Origin: Bacillota bacterium
GTDB lineage: Bacteria; Bacillota; Clostridia; Lachnospirales; Lachnospiraceae
DNA: 64,000 nt
Direction: 5' to 3'
Assembly: GCA_023443225.1 (NCBI GenBank)
Contig: JAEZVF010000038.1
Span: forward strand, 1 to 64,000
Made by a program: the position numbers and the translations under genes. Shown here piece by piece: positions 42,638 to 52,490 of the stretch (position 1 is its first letter; each line of letters opens with the position of its first letter). The notes under the pieces were generated by a model. It was not told the origin of the DNA. It was given only the letters and a program-made list of their open reading frames with translations, and did no database searches.

Positions 42638-43435
42638 ATGAATTTATGCAGTATAGCAAGTGGCAGCAGCGGGAATTGTACCTTTGTTGGAAGTGAGCAT
42701 ACGAAACTTTTAGTGGATGCAGGAATCAGTGGTTCTAGGATTGAAGGTGGACTTAAGAGTATTGATGTCTGCCCAGATGAAATTCAAGGTGTCTTAGTCA
42801 CACATGAACATTCAGATCACATTTCGGGATTGGGAGTTCTTGCAAGACGTTACCATGTTCCTATCTATGGAACTGCTGAGACGATAAATTCCATACTAAA
42901 AATAAAAAGTATAGGACGAATAGAGGAAGAACTGCTTCATTATGTAACACCGGATGAGGCTTTCATGATAAATGATATCACCGTGGAACCGTTTTCCACT
43001 TCCCATGATGCTTCAAATTCTGTCTGCTATACATTTCAAGCAGATGGGCATAAGATTGGAATGGCAACGGATCTAGGAACATATGATGACTACATTATAT
43101 CCAAATTAGAAGGTTCCGAAATATTGCTCTTAGAAGCAAATCATGATGAAAATATGCTTATGGTGGGAGCGTATCCATACTATCTTAAGCAGAGAATCTT
43201 AGGGAATAAAGGTCACCTCTCCAATGAGAATTCTGCTAAATTAATATGTAAGCTGATTCATAAAAAGCTGAAACATATTACACTTGCTCATTTAAGTAAA
43301 GAAAACAATTTTGAAGAATTAGCCTATGAAACTGTCAGAGTGGAATTAAACGGACACATAGCAGACAATATCTCTGGTAAAATACTTAGTGTTGCAAAAA
43401 GGGATTCTGCTTCTGAAATGTTGTCTACAACATAA
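42638..43435 (+). CDS. walJ: MBL-fold hydrolase, WalJ/YycJ family
   Basis: The 265-residue protein starts MNLCSIASGSSGNCTFVG, the signature opening of YycJ/WalJ proteins. The metal motif THEHSDHISGL (near residue 55) and later ligands ATDLGTY (near 145) and EANHDENML (near 166) follow. WalJ homologues are cytosolic double-strand exonuclease-like hydrolases linked to DNA mismatch repair and cell wall control. It is not next to walRK here. RBS TTTAGGAGGTACTT. Confidence 0.87.
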   Translation: MNLCSIASGSSGNCTFVGSEHTKLLVDAGISGSRIEGGLKSIDVCPDEIQGVLVTHEHSDHISGLGVLARRYHVPIYGTAETINSILKIKSIGRIEEELLHYVTPDEAFMINDITVEPFSTSHDASNSVCYTFQADGHKIGMATDLGTYDDYIISKLEGSEILLLEANHDENMLMVGAYPYYLKQRILGNKGHLSNENSAKLICKLIHKKLKHITLAHLSKENNFEELAYETVRVELNGHIADNISGKILSVAKRDSASEMLSTT

Positions 43436-43522
43436 GCTATAAAAAGCTTTATTTAATATATAAATTAATAATTAGCAGGATTTGCCTTAAGAATGGATGG
43501 ATTTTGCAGGAAAGAGGACGTT

Positions 43523-43795
43523 ATGAAGAAAACAATAATTACTGTGGTAGGAAAAGATAGCGTTGGTATCATTGCTAAGGTATGTACTTATTTAGCAAAC
43601 AACCGTGTGAATATATTAGATATTTCCCAAACCATTGTACAGGGTTATTTTAATATGATGATGGTAGTGGATACCAATAGTGCGCCGAAGAGTTTTGAAG
43701 AACTGGCTGTTGAATTAGAGCAAATTGGAGAAGAAATTGGAGTTATCATAAAAGCACAACATGAAGATATCTTCAATAAAATGCATAGACTTTAA
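43523..43795 (+). CDS. ACT-domain protein, UPF0237
   Basis: Start at 43523 (MKKTIITVVGKDSVGIIAKV), ten codons inside the longest frame, behind GAAAGAGGACGTT. The 90-residue protein is a single ACT domain with the YLANNRVNILDISQT turn. UPF0237 proteins may sense amino acids; the partner usually lies next door, here the UPF0210 gene 72 bp downstream. This pairing is common in Firmicutes. Confidence 0.9.
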   Translation: MKKTIITVVGKDSVGIIAKVCTYLANNRVNILDISQTIVQGYFNMMMVVDTNSAPKSFEELAVELEQIGEEIGVIIKAQHEDIFNKMHRL

Positions 43796-43867
43796 GTAGT
43801 AAAATGTTAGGAAATACGAAAGGAAAGGTTAGATTGCATCAGCGCGTGTGTTTGCAAGGGTAGATAA

Positions 43868-45232
43868 ATGATTAATATTAATGAAGTAATTGAAACCAAT
43901 AAAATGATAGAACAAGAAAATCTTGACGTAAGGACCATTACCTTAGGTATAAGTTTGTTGGATTGTGTTGATAATAATTTAGATGAATTAAACAATAAGA
44001 TCTATAATAAGATTACAACCGTAGCGAAAGACTTAGTTTCAACTGGAAAAGCAATAGAAAGAGAATATGGAATACCAATTGTTAACAAGAGAATTTCTGT
44101 AACACCAATTGCCTTAATAGGTGCCTCTGCATGTAAAAGTCCAGAAGATTTTGTTACCATTGCTAAGACTTTGGATCGTGCGGCCGCTACCGTTGGAGTT
44201 AATTTCATCGGTGGTTATTCTGCTCTTGTTTCTAAGGGTATGACCACCAGTGACCGTAATCTGATTAAATCTATACCACAGGCACTGGCAATTACGAATA
44301 ATGTGTGTAGTTCCATTAATGTTGGGTCTACCAAAACCGGCATCGACATGGACGCTGTTAAATTATTAGGAGAAATCGTTCTTGAAACAGCAGAAGCAAC
44401 AAAAGAACGTGATTCTTTAGGATGTGCTAAATTAGTAGTATTTTGTAATGCCCCGGATGATAACCCATTTATGGCTGGAGCTTTCCATGGTGTTACAGAA
44501 GGTGATGCAATCATTAATGTCGGGGTTAGCGGACCTGGTGTAGTGAAAACTGCTTTGGAGAGTGTGCGTGGTGCAGACTTTGGTACACTTTGCGAGACAA
44601 TCAAAAAGACTGCATTTAAAATTACAAGAGTTGGTCAGTTAGTTGCATTAGAAGCATCCAAGAGAATGAACATACCATTTGGAATTATTGATTTATCATT
44701 AGCACCAACTCCAGCAGTGGGAGATAGCGTGGCTGAAATCTTAGAAGAAATCGGCTTGGAATATGCTGGTGCCCCTGGTACTACAGCAGCGTTAGCATTG
44801 CTAAATGATCAGGTGAAAAAGGGTGGCGTTATGGCGTCTTCCTATGTAGGTGGATTAAGTGGAGCCTTTATACCAATAAGTGAAGATCAAGGAATGATTA
44901 ATGCAGTTCAGGCTGGTGCTCTTACCCTTGAGAAATTGGAAGCCATGACTTGTGTATGTTCCGTGGGATTGGATATGATTGCAATACCTGGAGATACAAA
45001 AGCAACTACGATATCTGGTATTATTGCCGATGAGATGGCAATTGGAATGATAAATCAAAAAACCACTGCTGTTAGAATTATACCGGTTATTGGAAAGAGT
45101 GTGGGGGACATGGTAGAGTTTGGCGGTTTATTGGGATATGCACCTGTGATGCCGGTAAATTCCTTCAGCTGTGATGCCTTTATTAATCGTGGTGGAAGAA
45201 TACCTGCTCCAATCCATAGTTTTAAAAATTAA
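43868..45232 (+). CDS. UPF0210/PFL family protein
   Basis: The 454-residue protein matches the UPF0210 family: DVRTITLGISLLDCVD near residue 18, GASACKSPEDFV near 81, GFHGVTEGDAIINVGVSGPGV near 205 and GGRIPAPIHS at the end. Its fold resembles pyruvate formate-lyase, but it lacks a glycyl radical site as far as I can see. Function unknown. It is linked to the ACT protein upstream. Confidence 0.92.
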   Translation: MININEVIETNKMIEQENLDVRTITLGISLLDCVDNNLDELNNKIYNKITTVAKDLVSTGKAIEREYGIPIVNKRISVTPIALIGASACKSPEDFVTIAKTLDRAAATVGVNFIGGYSALVSKGMTTSDRNLIKSIPQALAITNNVCSSINVGSTKTGIDMDAVKLLGEIVLETAEATKERDSLGCAKLVVFCNAPDDNPFMAGAFHGVTEGDAIINVGVSGPGVVKTALESVRGADFGTLCETIKKTAFKITRVGQLVALEASKRMNIPFGIIDLSLAPTPAVGDSVAEILEEIGLEYAGAPGTTAALALLNDQVKKGGVMASSYVGGLSGAFIPISEDQGMINAVQAGALTLEKLEAMTCVCSVGLDMIAIPGDTKATTISGIIADEMAIGMINQKTTAVRIIPVIGKSVGDMVEFGGLLGYAPVMPVNSFSCDAFINRGGRIPAPIHSFKN

Positions 45233-45253
45233 GAAAGGCAAAGGTATTAACGA

Positions 45254-46708
45254 ATGAATCCATTGTTAATTGAGAAAGATTATAAAAACGTATTCAGATT
45301 CTTTTCTGAAATATCAGCGATACCACGTGGGTCTAATAATAATGCTGCTATCAGCAACTATTTAGTGGAATTTGCCAAGAAACGCGGTTTACAATATATT
45401 CAAGATGAATTTGAAAATGTAATTATTATAAAAAATGCTACGCAGGGTTATGAACACGCACCTGCAGTTATTATACAGGGACATATGGATATGGTATGCG
45501 AGAAGACGTTGGATAGCACTCATGACTTTTTGACACAGGGTCTTGACCTATTGGTTGATGGAGATTATATTTATTCTGACCGTACTACCTTAGGAGCTGA
45601 TGACGGAATTGCGCTTTCATATGCACTTGCTTTATTAGATGACAATGAATTAGAGCATCCACGTATCGAAGCCGTATTTACTGTTGATGAAGAAACCGGC
45701 ATGGAGGGTGCTGTGAATCTAGATGTTTCAGAGTTGACTGGTAAATATCTTTTGAATATTGATTCAGACGATGAAGGTATTTTACTCACTGGTGCCGCTG
45801 GAGGCCTTAAAGCGACCTGTGCGTTACCGATAAAACGTATGGAAGGAAAAGGCTTAGGGGTAACTATTACCATTCAGGATCTGAAAGGTGGGCATTCCGG
45901 AGCGGATATCAACAAAAACAGAATGAATGCCACTTTGCTAATGAGCAGGTTATTATTTGAACTAAAGGAGTTTTCTACTTTTGCTTTAATAGATATGAAG
46001 GGTGGACTTAAGGATAATGCTATAACAAGGGATTGCACCGCAGAAATATTCCTCTGTCCAGAGGAAGTGGAGGATTTTACAAAAGGTGTAGAATTATTAT
46101 CCGAAAAATATAAAGTTGAATTAAAAAGCAGTGAACCTTATCTGACGATTGGATTAAGTGAGACCTTGGAAGGGAATTATAATTATCTTCATCCAACCTC
46201 CTTTGAAAAGCTATTATTTTTATTAATTAACTTACCCAATGGTGTACAAAAAATGAGTGCTGATATTCCAGGCTTGGTAGAGAGTTCTTTGAATTTAGGA
46301 ATCTTCTATATGGAACAGGATAAAGCAATCCTGTGTTATTCTGTACGAAGTTCAGTAACCAGTTATAAGAAATTTCTAGGGAAGCGCTTAAGTTACATGA
46401 CTCAGTTCTTGGGAGGAGAATTTTTCGTTTCCGCTGAATATCCGGCTTGGGAATTTAAGAAAGAATCAAAACTGAGGGATTATATGTGTAAGGTATTCCT
46501 TGACATGTATGGACACGAACCGAAATTGGAAGCGATTCATGCTGGTTTGGAATGCGGATTTTTTGCTGATAAATTACCGGGAATTGATATTGTTTCCTTT
46601 GGACCGAATATTTCCGACATTCATACCCCAAAAGAACGATTAAGTATATCTTCTGCTATTCGGGTTTATAAATACGTAGAAAAGATTATTGAAGGAATAA
46701 AAGAATGA
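45254..46708 (+). CDS. pepD: Aminoacyl-histidine dipeptidase (peptidase D, M20 family)
   Basis: The 484-residue protein has the M20 metal-binding set: GHMDMVCEK (near residue 76), LGADDGIAL (near 113), EETGMEGA (near 142) and DSDDEG (near 170). A lid domain and a final IHAGLECGFF motif (near 420) follow. PepD cleaves dipeptides such as carnosine and other Xaa-His substrates in the cytosol. The start follows AAAGGCAAAGGTATT. The next gene overlaps it by four bases. Confidence 0.93.
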   Translation: MNPLLIEKDYKNVFRFFSEISAIPRGSNNNAAISNYLVEFAKKRGLQYIQDEFENVIIIKNATQGYEHAPAVIIQGHMDMVCEKTLDSTHDFLTQGLDLLVDGDYIYSDRTTLGADDGIALSYALALLDDNELEHPRIEAVFTVDEETGMEGAVNLDVSELTGKYLLNIDSDDEGILLTGAAGGLKATCALPIKRMEGKGLGVTITIQDLKGGHSGADINKNRMNATLLMSRLLFELKEFSTFALIDMKGGLKDNAITRDCTAEIFLCPEEVEDFTKGVELLSEKYKVELKSSEPYLTIGLSETLEGNYNYLHPTSFEKLLFLLINLPNGVQKMSADIPGLVESSLNLGIFYMEQDKAILCYSVRSSVTSYKKFLGKRLSYMTQFLGGEFFVSAEYPAWEFKKESKLRDYMCKVFLDMYGHEPKLEAIHAGLECGFFADKLPGIDIVSFGPNISDIHTPKERLSISSAIRVYKYVEKIIEGIKE

Positions 46709-47901
46709 GTAAAAAGAAATTATACGGAATGCTTACGTTTACCATTGCTACGTTTGCCCTTCTTGCCGTCGTAATTTTTATGGAATTTAGTCAAAACAAC
46801 TCTTTTGCATCAGAAAATTCGGAAGAGGAAACGGTTCCTGCCATCGAGGAAATTGCACAGGATACGATTGAAGAAACATTAGAGGAAGAAACTGTAACAA
46901 CGGAAACGGAGACTGCTAATGTGGGTGATTCCCAAGATGAGACTTTCGAAGAGGATACGAAAGATATTTCTGAAGAAACGGTTATGGTATTTGCCGGAGA
47001 TGTATATTTGTCTGACTATGTCCTGAACAAATATAATAAAAAGGATATCGATGGGATTCTATCAAAGGATTTACAAGCAGAATTTCAGAACTCAGATATT
47101 GCTATGGTAAATGAGGAATTCCCTTTCAGCAAGCGGGGAACTGCTATGAAGGATAAACAATATACCTTTCGAATCGATCCAAAATGGGTTCAGATTTTAT
47201 CGGATATGAATGTGGATATTGTAACACTTGCCAATAACCACTCTCTGGATTTTGGAGAAAAGGCTTTATTAGATACTTTTGATACATTGAATGCAGCTGG
47301 GATTTCCTATGTAGGTGCGGGACATACGATAGACGAAGCAAAAGAAACAAAGTATTTTGAAACCAACGGTAAAACGATTGCAATCTTAGGAGCATCCAGA
47401 GTAATACCTGTCCCAGAATGGAATGCCGGAACCAATAAAGCAGGGCTCTTTACTACGTATGACCCGGCGGCGTTAGTTACAGAAATTAAGACGGCAGAAG
47501 ATCAAAGTGACTTTGTTGTCGTATATGTACATTGGGGAATCGAAAGAGATACCAAACCGAAAGACTACCAACGGAATCTAGCAAAGCAATATATTGACGC
47601 TGGAGCAGATTTGGTAATTGGAAGTCACCCCCACGTATTACAAGGAATTGAGTACTATAAAGATGTACCGATTGTATATAGCTTAGGCAATTTCATGTTT
47701 TATAACTCTATTGAGCAGACAGCATTATTAAAAGCTGTTGTCAATGAGAACAATGAACTTAAGCTTCAATTAATCCCATGTAAGGCAAGTGATGCCCGAA
47801 CCTTTATCGTAGACAATACGAAGGCAAAAGAAAAGTTCTATGACTACATAACTAAAATTTCTTATGATATTAGTTTTGATGAAAATGGTTTTATCCAATA
47901 A
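46705..47901 (+). CDS. CapA-family (PgsA) metallophosphatase-like exported protein
   Basis: The 398-residue protein has an N-terminal signal anchor (about residues 6-26). A Glu/Thr-rich extracellular linker (about 32-95) is followed by the CapA fold: MVFAGDVYLSDY (near 98), MVNEEFPF (near 133), LANNHSLDFG (near 175), VVYVHWG (near 270) and IGSHPHVLQG (near 305). The metal-binding residues Asp, Asn and His are intact. CapA proteins take part in poly-gamma-glutamate capsule or cell surface metabolism. It is translationally coupled to pepD and ends at a terminator. Confidence 0.88.
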   Translation: MSKKKLYGMLTFTIATFALLAVVIFMEFSQNNSFASENSEEETVPAIEEIAQDTIEETLEEETVTTETETANVGDSQDETFEEDTKDISEETVMVFAGDVYLSDYVLNKYNKKDIDGILSKDLQAEFQNSDIAMVNEEFPFSKRGTAMKDKQYTFRIDPKWVQILSDMNVDIVTLANNHSLDFGEKALLDTFDTLNAAGISYVGAGHTIDEAKETKYFETNGKTIAILGASRVIPVPEWNAGTNKAGLFTTYDPAALVTEIKTAEDQSDFVVVYVHWGIERDTKPKDYQRNLAKQYIDAGADLVIGSHPHVLQGIEYYKDVPIVYSLGNFMFYNSIEQTALLKAVVNENNELKLQLIPCKASDARTFIVDNTKAKEKFYDYITKISYDISFDENGFIQ

Positions 47902-47908
47902 ATGTAAT

Positions 47909-47955
47909 ATGCCTAGAAGAATTATAATTTTTTATTATATCTTCTGGGCATTTTT
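47909..47955 (+). terminator. Terminator after capA-like gene
   Basis: ATGCCTAGAAGA pairs with TCTTCTGGGCAT around an A+T-rich loop, then TTTTT. Confidence 0.75.
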
Positions 47956-48039
47956 AATTTCTTTTACTACTTTTTTATGGTATACTTATTCTACTAATTT
48001 CCATGTTATAAAAGGGTTATTATGGGGGAGAGATTGTTT

Positions 48040-50001
48040 ATGAAAGTAAAACTGATAAGGATATTATTTATGCTGCTTATGTTTAGTATAAGCGGATGTG
48101 GGCATACAGATGATACAAAAACTACCACCAATGAAGTTTCGGATATGAAACAAGAAAAAATATTAAATAAAGACGAAAAGATCTCAAATAATGATGAACT
48201 TACTTTTTCCGAAATCGATAGTTTTTACCCGGAAGATATTGCAGTTGAGATAAAAAGCAATCAACCTGGAACAATATATTATACACTAGACGGAACCGAT
48301 CCAGATGAGACACAAAACGTCTATGAGAAAGCGATTGAACTGAAGGCAGGCAAGGAAGTAACTGCAACATGCATCAAAGCCAAGGCTTATTACGAAGATG
48401 GAACTGTTTCAAAAACGCTAGTACATACTTATTTTGTTGGTAAGAACATAAAAGAACGGTTTGATACGCTGGTATTTTCTGTAACAACAGATCCCTACAA
48501 TCTTTATGATTATGAATATGGTATCTTCATAGAAGGGAAACTTCGAGATGATTATATAAAAGAACACCCTAATGCAATCATTGAACCAGATGATCCGGCA
48601 AATTACAATATGCGTGGCAGAGAGAGTGAGCGAGAGGTGTATTTAGAAATCTTTGAACCAGATGGAAAACGTATTGTAGAACAAAAAGCAGGTATACGTA
48701 CTTATGGAGGATGGTCTAGGGCCCGGGCACAAAAATCCATCAAAATTTATGCTAGAAAAGAATATGATGAAGAAAATAACAAGCTCCGGTATGAGTTTTT
48801 TCCATGGAAAACAACTGCGGGGGATGGAAGCGCTCTTGATTCCTTTAAGCAGTTGGTGCTTCGTAATTGTGGCAACGATAATGGATTTGGGTTTATTAGG
48901 GATGAATTATTTCAGACATTAGCAGGGCAAGCCGGTTATTCTGATTATCAAGCGGTCCGCCCAGCTGCTCTTTATGTTAATGGAGATTACCGCGGATTAT
49001 TTTGGCTGCATGAGGTATATTGTGATGAATACTTCGAAGATCATTACGGGGATTACTCTGGAAGCTTTGAGATACTAGAAGGTGGAGAGAATTTTAAAGA
49101 CCTAGAGGAAGACAATGGGAATGCAGGATTCATAGATGATTATGACAAGATGCAGTCCTATGCCAAGTTGGATCTGACGGATAATAAAAATTACGAAGAA
49201 TTGTGCAAATTATTGGATGTTGAAAACTATCTGTCGTATTATGCATTGCAAATCTATATTGGCAATGAAGACTGGCCTCATAATAATTACAAGACATATC
49301 GATATTATGCCTCAGAAGGTGAAGCATACAGAGAAGCTCCTTTTGATGGAAAATGGCGTAATTTACTTCATGATCTTGACTTTAGCTTTAATATCTATAG
49401 CAGAACTGATTTGAATTATAACATAAATACTTACGTGGGAAGTGAAGGGCAGATTCGAAACGCCAGTCCTATGTTTGGACAATTGATGACAAGGGATGAT
49501 TGTAAGGAAATCTTTATAACGAAAACACTGGATTTAATCAATGGGGCATTTGCACCTACAAATTTAAACCGTGTTTTAGATGAAATGAATGCATCCAGAA
49601 TGAACGAACAAATGAATATGTATGGGAAATATCTGTTGGAAGATTGGGTTCGTCCGGAACAGTTGAAAGATCAAATCGAGAGAATAAAAACCTTTGCGAA
49701 GGAGCGGAGTACACAAATACTAACGAATTATCAGAAACATTTTAGCCTTGGAGATATTTATACACTAGCAGTACAGCCGGCAGAGAACTGTAGTGTAAGG
49801 ATTAATTCCTTTCAGACAGATACTAATTTTGAAGGTAGTTATTATTCGGATTACCCAGTTAAAATATCAGCAGTCTTACCAGATGAAAAAGACTTTAATT
49901 ATTGGTTGGTTAATGACAAAAAGATTACAGAGGATATCCTAGTTCTTACGTCAGATAACATTACAGAAGGAAAGATAATCGTTTCCTGTGTATTGAAGTA
50001 A
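48040..50001 (+). CDS. CotH-domain lipoprotein
   Basis: Start at 48040 behind GGGGGAGAGATTG (653 residues). A lipobox lies at ISGC (near residue 20). A CHB_HEX_C-like beta domain (TIYYTLDGTDPDETQ, near 80) is followed by the CotH atypical kinase domain: RNCGNDNGFGFIRDELFQ (near 281), NGDYRGLFWLHEVYCDEYF (near 310) and LLHDLDFSF (near 447), the last supplying the catalytic Asp. CotH kinases phosphorylate proteins outside the cytoplasm or on spore coats. As a lipoprotein it should face the cell exterior. Confidence 0.9.
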   Translation: MKVKLIRILFMLLMFSISGCGHTDDTKTTTNEVSDMKQEKILNKDEKISNNDELTFSEIDSFYPEDIAVEIKSNQPGTIYYTLDGTDPDETQNVYEKAIELKAGKEVTATCIKAKAYYEDGTVSKTLVHTYFVGKNIKERFDTLVFSVTTDPYNLYDYEYGIFIEGKLRDDYIKEHPNAIIEPDDPANYNMRGRESEREVYLEIFEPDGKRIVEQKAGIRTYGGWSRARAQKSIKIYARKEYDEENNKLRYEFFPWKTTAGDGSALDSFKQLVLRNCGNDNGFGFIRDELFQTLAGQAGYSDYQAVRPAALYVNGDYRGLFWLHEVYCDEYFEDHYGDYSGSFEILEGGENFKDLEEDNGNAGFIDDYDKMQSYAKLDLTDNKNYEELCKLLDVENYLSYYALQIYIGNEDWPHNNYKTYRYYASEGEAYREAPFDGKWRNLLHDLDFSFNIYSRTDLNYNINTYVGSEGQIRNASPMFGQLMTRDDCKEIFITKTLDLINGAFAPTNLNRVLDEMNASRMNEQMNMYGKYLLEDWVRPEQLKDQIERIKTFAKERSTQILTNYQKHFSLGDIYTLAVQPAENCSVRINSFQTDTNFEGSYYSDYPVKISAVLPDEKDFNYWLVNDKKITEDILVLTSDNITEGKIIVSCVLK

Positions 50002-50043
50002 TTCATCAAAGACTTTACTTTTTCGCAGTGTAGATAAAATAAT

Positions 50044-50072
50044 TTTACAAAAGAAACCTTACGTGTTATAAT
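50044..50072 (+). promoter_or_regulatory. Sigma-A promoter of the LCP gene
   Basis: TTTACA (50044-50049), 17-base spacer, TATAAT (50067-50072), about 44 bp before the ATG. Confidence 0.75.
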
Positions 50073-50115
50073 ACTGCTTACCAGTATTTGGAATCACACA
50101 AAACAGGAGTAAACA

Positions 50116-51444
50116 ATGAAGAATAATGCAATAAATCAAAATGAAGAATTCGTGAGTGATTCTACCAAAGATAGTAGCAAAGAAAAAAATAAATATGAAA
50201 CCGAATTTGATATTATTGAGTGGATTGATGAAGTAGCTGCTTGTGATGAACCATTAGATAAAAAGATGGTATTTGAGCAAAGAGAACATGATATGCTTGA
50301 TCAAATCAGTGAGTCAATAGCACAACAGATTTGTCAAGAGATGGATGCCACAATTAGTAAGGAACCAGAGAAACATAAGAAGTATTTACCACGTTGGTTT
50401 AGAATCGCAGGGATAACAGTGGGTATGGTGACCATAATCAGCTTATTGTTGCTATTTACACCGCTTGGAAATGATATCCTTATAGATATTGCTACAAACT
50501 ATGCTTATGGTAAAATGGTATATGATGATGGTAGCACCTTAACTTTGCAGGAAGTAATCTATAATGCAAAGGAAAATGCAATTCAAATGAAAAACGGAGA
50601 ATTAACAAAATTAAACGAAGAGTTAGAGAAAAAAAATGCAAGAGAAGAAGAGAGTATTGTTAATATTTTACTCCTGGGTGAAGAAGCCATAGGTTCCGGT
50701 GACGGCAGAGGGCGAACAGATGTTATGATAATTGCTACGTTGAATACGGAAGACAAGACAGTGAAATTGACCTCTTTAATGAGAGATATGCTAGTACAAA
50801 TCCCAGGGTATGCTGATAATAAACTGAATGCAGCATATCAACTGGGTGGAGTACCTTTGTTATATGATACACTGGAACAAAATTTTGATATTAAATTAAA
50901 TGGTTATGCTAAAGTCGATTTTGATGACTTTGAAGATGTGATTAATAAATTAGGTGGCGTAAAAATAAGCTTAACAGCAGCAGAAGCGAATTATTTGAAT
51001 TCTACCAACTATATCTCTAAACCCGAATATAGAAATGTTGTTGAAGGACCACAGGTTTTGAATGGCAATCAAGCTCTCGGCTATTGTAGAATACGATATG
51101 TGAAAACCGGAGATAATCAGGCTGATGATTATGGCCGAACATCTAGACAGCGGGTTGTATTAAATGCAATATTCGAGCAATATAAATCTAAGAGCCTACC
51201 TGAATTACTATTCTTAGCCGATGATATTCTCGGGTTGGTTAAATCAGATATTACAATAGACGACTTTGAACAGTATTTAAAAGCAGCTTTAACCATGGGA
51301 TTATCGGACATTGAAAATTTAAGGATTCCTGCTGATAATACTTTTGAAAGCGGATATTCTAGGAAAATGTCAGTCTTAATTCCGGATTACTCGGCAAATA
51401 CTGAAATACTTCACAATTTTATTTTTGGTGATACGAAAGAATAA
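50116..51444 (+). CDS. LytR-CpsA-Psr (LCP) family protein
   Basis: The 442-residue protein has a cytoplasmic acidic N-terminus of about 95 residues, one membrane helix (near 97-120) and the extracellular LCP domain. Catalytic Arg/Asp positions are in GSGDGRGRTDVMIIATLN (near 195), LMRDMLVQIPG (near 222), LNAAYQLGG and GYCRIRYVKTGDNQADDYGR (near 325), including the Asp-Tyr-Gly-Arg motif. LCP enzymes transfer wall teichoic acid or capsule polymers from lipid carriers to peptidoglycan. RBS CAGGAGTAAAC. Confidence 0.92.
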   Translation: MKNNAINQNEEFVSDSTKDSSKEKNKYETEFDIIEWIDEVAACDEPLDKKMVFEQREHDMLDQISESIAQQICQEMDATISKEPEKHKKYLPRWFRIAGITVGMVTIISLLLLFTPLGNDILIDIATNYAYGKMVYDDGSTLTLQEVIYNAKENAIQMKNGELTKLNEELEKKNAREEESIVNILLLGEEAIGSGDGRGRTDVMIIATLNTEDKTVKLTSLMRDMLVQIPGYADNKLNAAYQLGGVPLLYDTLEQNFDIKLNGYAKVDFDDFEDVINKLGGVKISLTAAEANYLNSTNYISKPEYRNVVEGPQVLNGNQALGYCRIRYVKTGDNQADDYGRTSRQRVVLNAIFEQYKSKSLPELLFLADDILGLVKSDITIDDFEQYLKAALTMGLSDIENLRIPADNTFESGYSRKMSVLIPDYSANTEILHNFIFGDTKE

Positions 51445-51510
51445 GCAAAAAAGATAGCTATAAATCAGTTATTACATTGATTTATTTAATACAGTAGATG
51501 GGAGAGGACT

Positions 51511-52422
51511 ATGAAAATAAACCGTTTACTTGAAATAACTATAATTCTTCTGAATAGAGGCACCATTACGGCAAAAGAGCTTGCGCAGCGTTTTGATGTT
51601 TCTAGCAGAACGATCTATCGCGATGTGGAGGAGCTGTCCTTATCTGGAGTGCCAGTTTATTGCAACCGAGGTAATAATGGTGGTATTTCTTTAATCGAGG
51701 ATTATGCAATCAATCGGACACTACTCTCCAATTCGGAAAGTGATAAGATACTTTTTGCCCTTAAGAATTTGCAATCTACTAAGTATCCCGGAGTGGATGA
51801 AGTATTAGAGAAATTGGGTGCACTTTTCAAGGAAAGTTCAGCAGATTGGATACAAATTGATGAAACACCTTGGGGAAGCAATCCAAATCAGCAAAATAAA
51901 TTCACAGATATTAAGAAAGCACTTTTAGATAGCAGAAGCATCCAATTTGATTACATTTCGCGAAATAATGTTAGGGATCGAAGAACGATTCATCCCTTGC
52001 GTGTGATTTACAAAGGGAGCGGATGGTACTTAAGCGGATACTGTGTAAAACGGGAAGATGTTCGATTGTTCCGTGTCTCCCGGATGAAAGAGATCATAGT
52101 TTTAGAGTCCAAATTTAATCGGAACGACTATCAAACCCACTTGGAGAACGAAACAACCCCTGGGAATTTCTGTGAGTCACTATTTCCTATCAAGCTTACC
52201 TTTCAGGAAGAGGCGTTGTATCGACTTTATGATGAATACGATGATGACCAGCTAATAAAAAATGAAGACGGAACTTATAGTGTTGAATTATATTATACAT
52301 TTGATGATTGGCTCTTTGGTTATATATTAAGCTTTGGAAACAATGTGAAAGTAGAGTCACCAGTTGAACTACAAGAATTAATAAAGAATAAAATTAAAAT
52401 GATGTATGATAAATACTTTTAA
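51511..52422 (+). CDS. WYL-domain transcriptional regulator (YafY/DeoR type)
   Basis: The 303-residue protein has an N-terminal winged HTH: TITAKELAQRFDVSSRTIYR (residues 18-37). The WYL domain (near 130-215) contains HPLRVIYKGSGWYLSGYC, and a WCX C-terminal extension follows. Such regulators sense ligands through the WYL domain. The next gene, 68 bp downstream, is a GyrI-like protein, a common partner, so the regulator may control it. Confidence 0.9.
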   Translation: MKINRLLEITIILLNRGTITAKELAQRFDVSSRTIYRDVEELSLSGVPVYCNRGNNGGISLIEDYAINRTLLSNSESDKILFALKNLQSTKYPGVDEVLEKLGALFKESSADWIQIDETPWGSNPNQQNKFTDIKKALLDSRSIQFDYISRNNVRDRRTIHPLRVIYKGSGWYLSGYCVKREDVRLFRVSRMKEIIVLESKFNRNDYQTHLENETTPGNFCESLFPIKLTFQEEALYRLYDEYDDDQLIKNEDGTYSVELYYTFDDWLFGYILSFGNNVKVESPVELQELIKNKIKMMYDKYF

Positions 52423-52490
52423 ATATGACATACAGTTGTCAAATTCCATTTGGTAAGATCTTCTCATAACTATCAAAGGAGGATTTAACA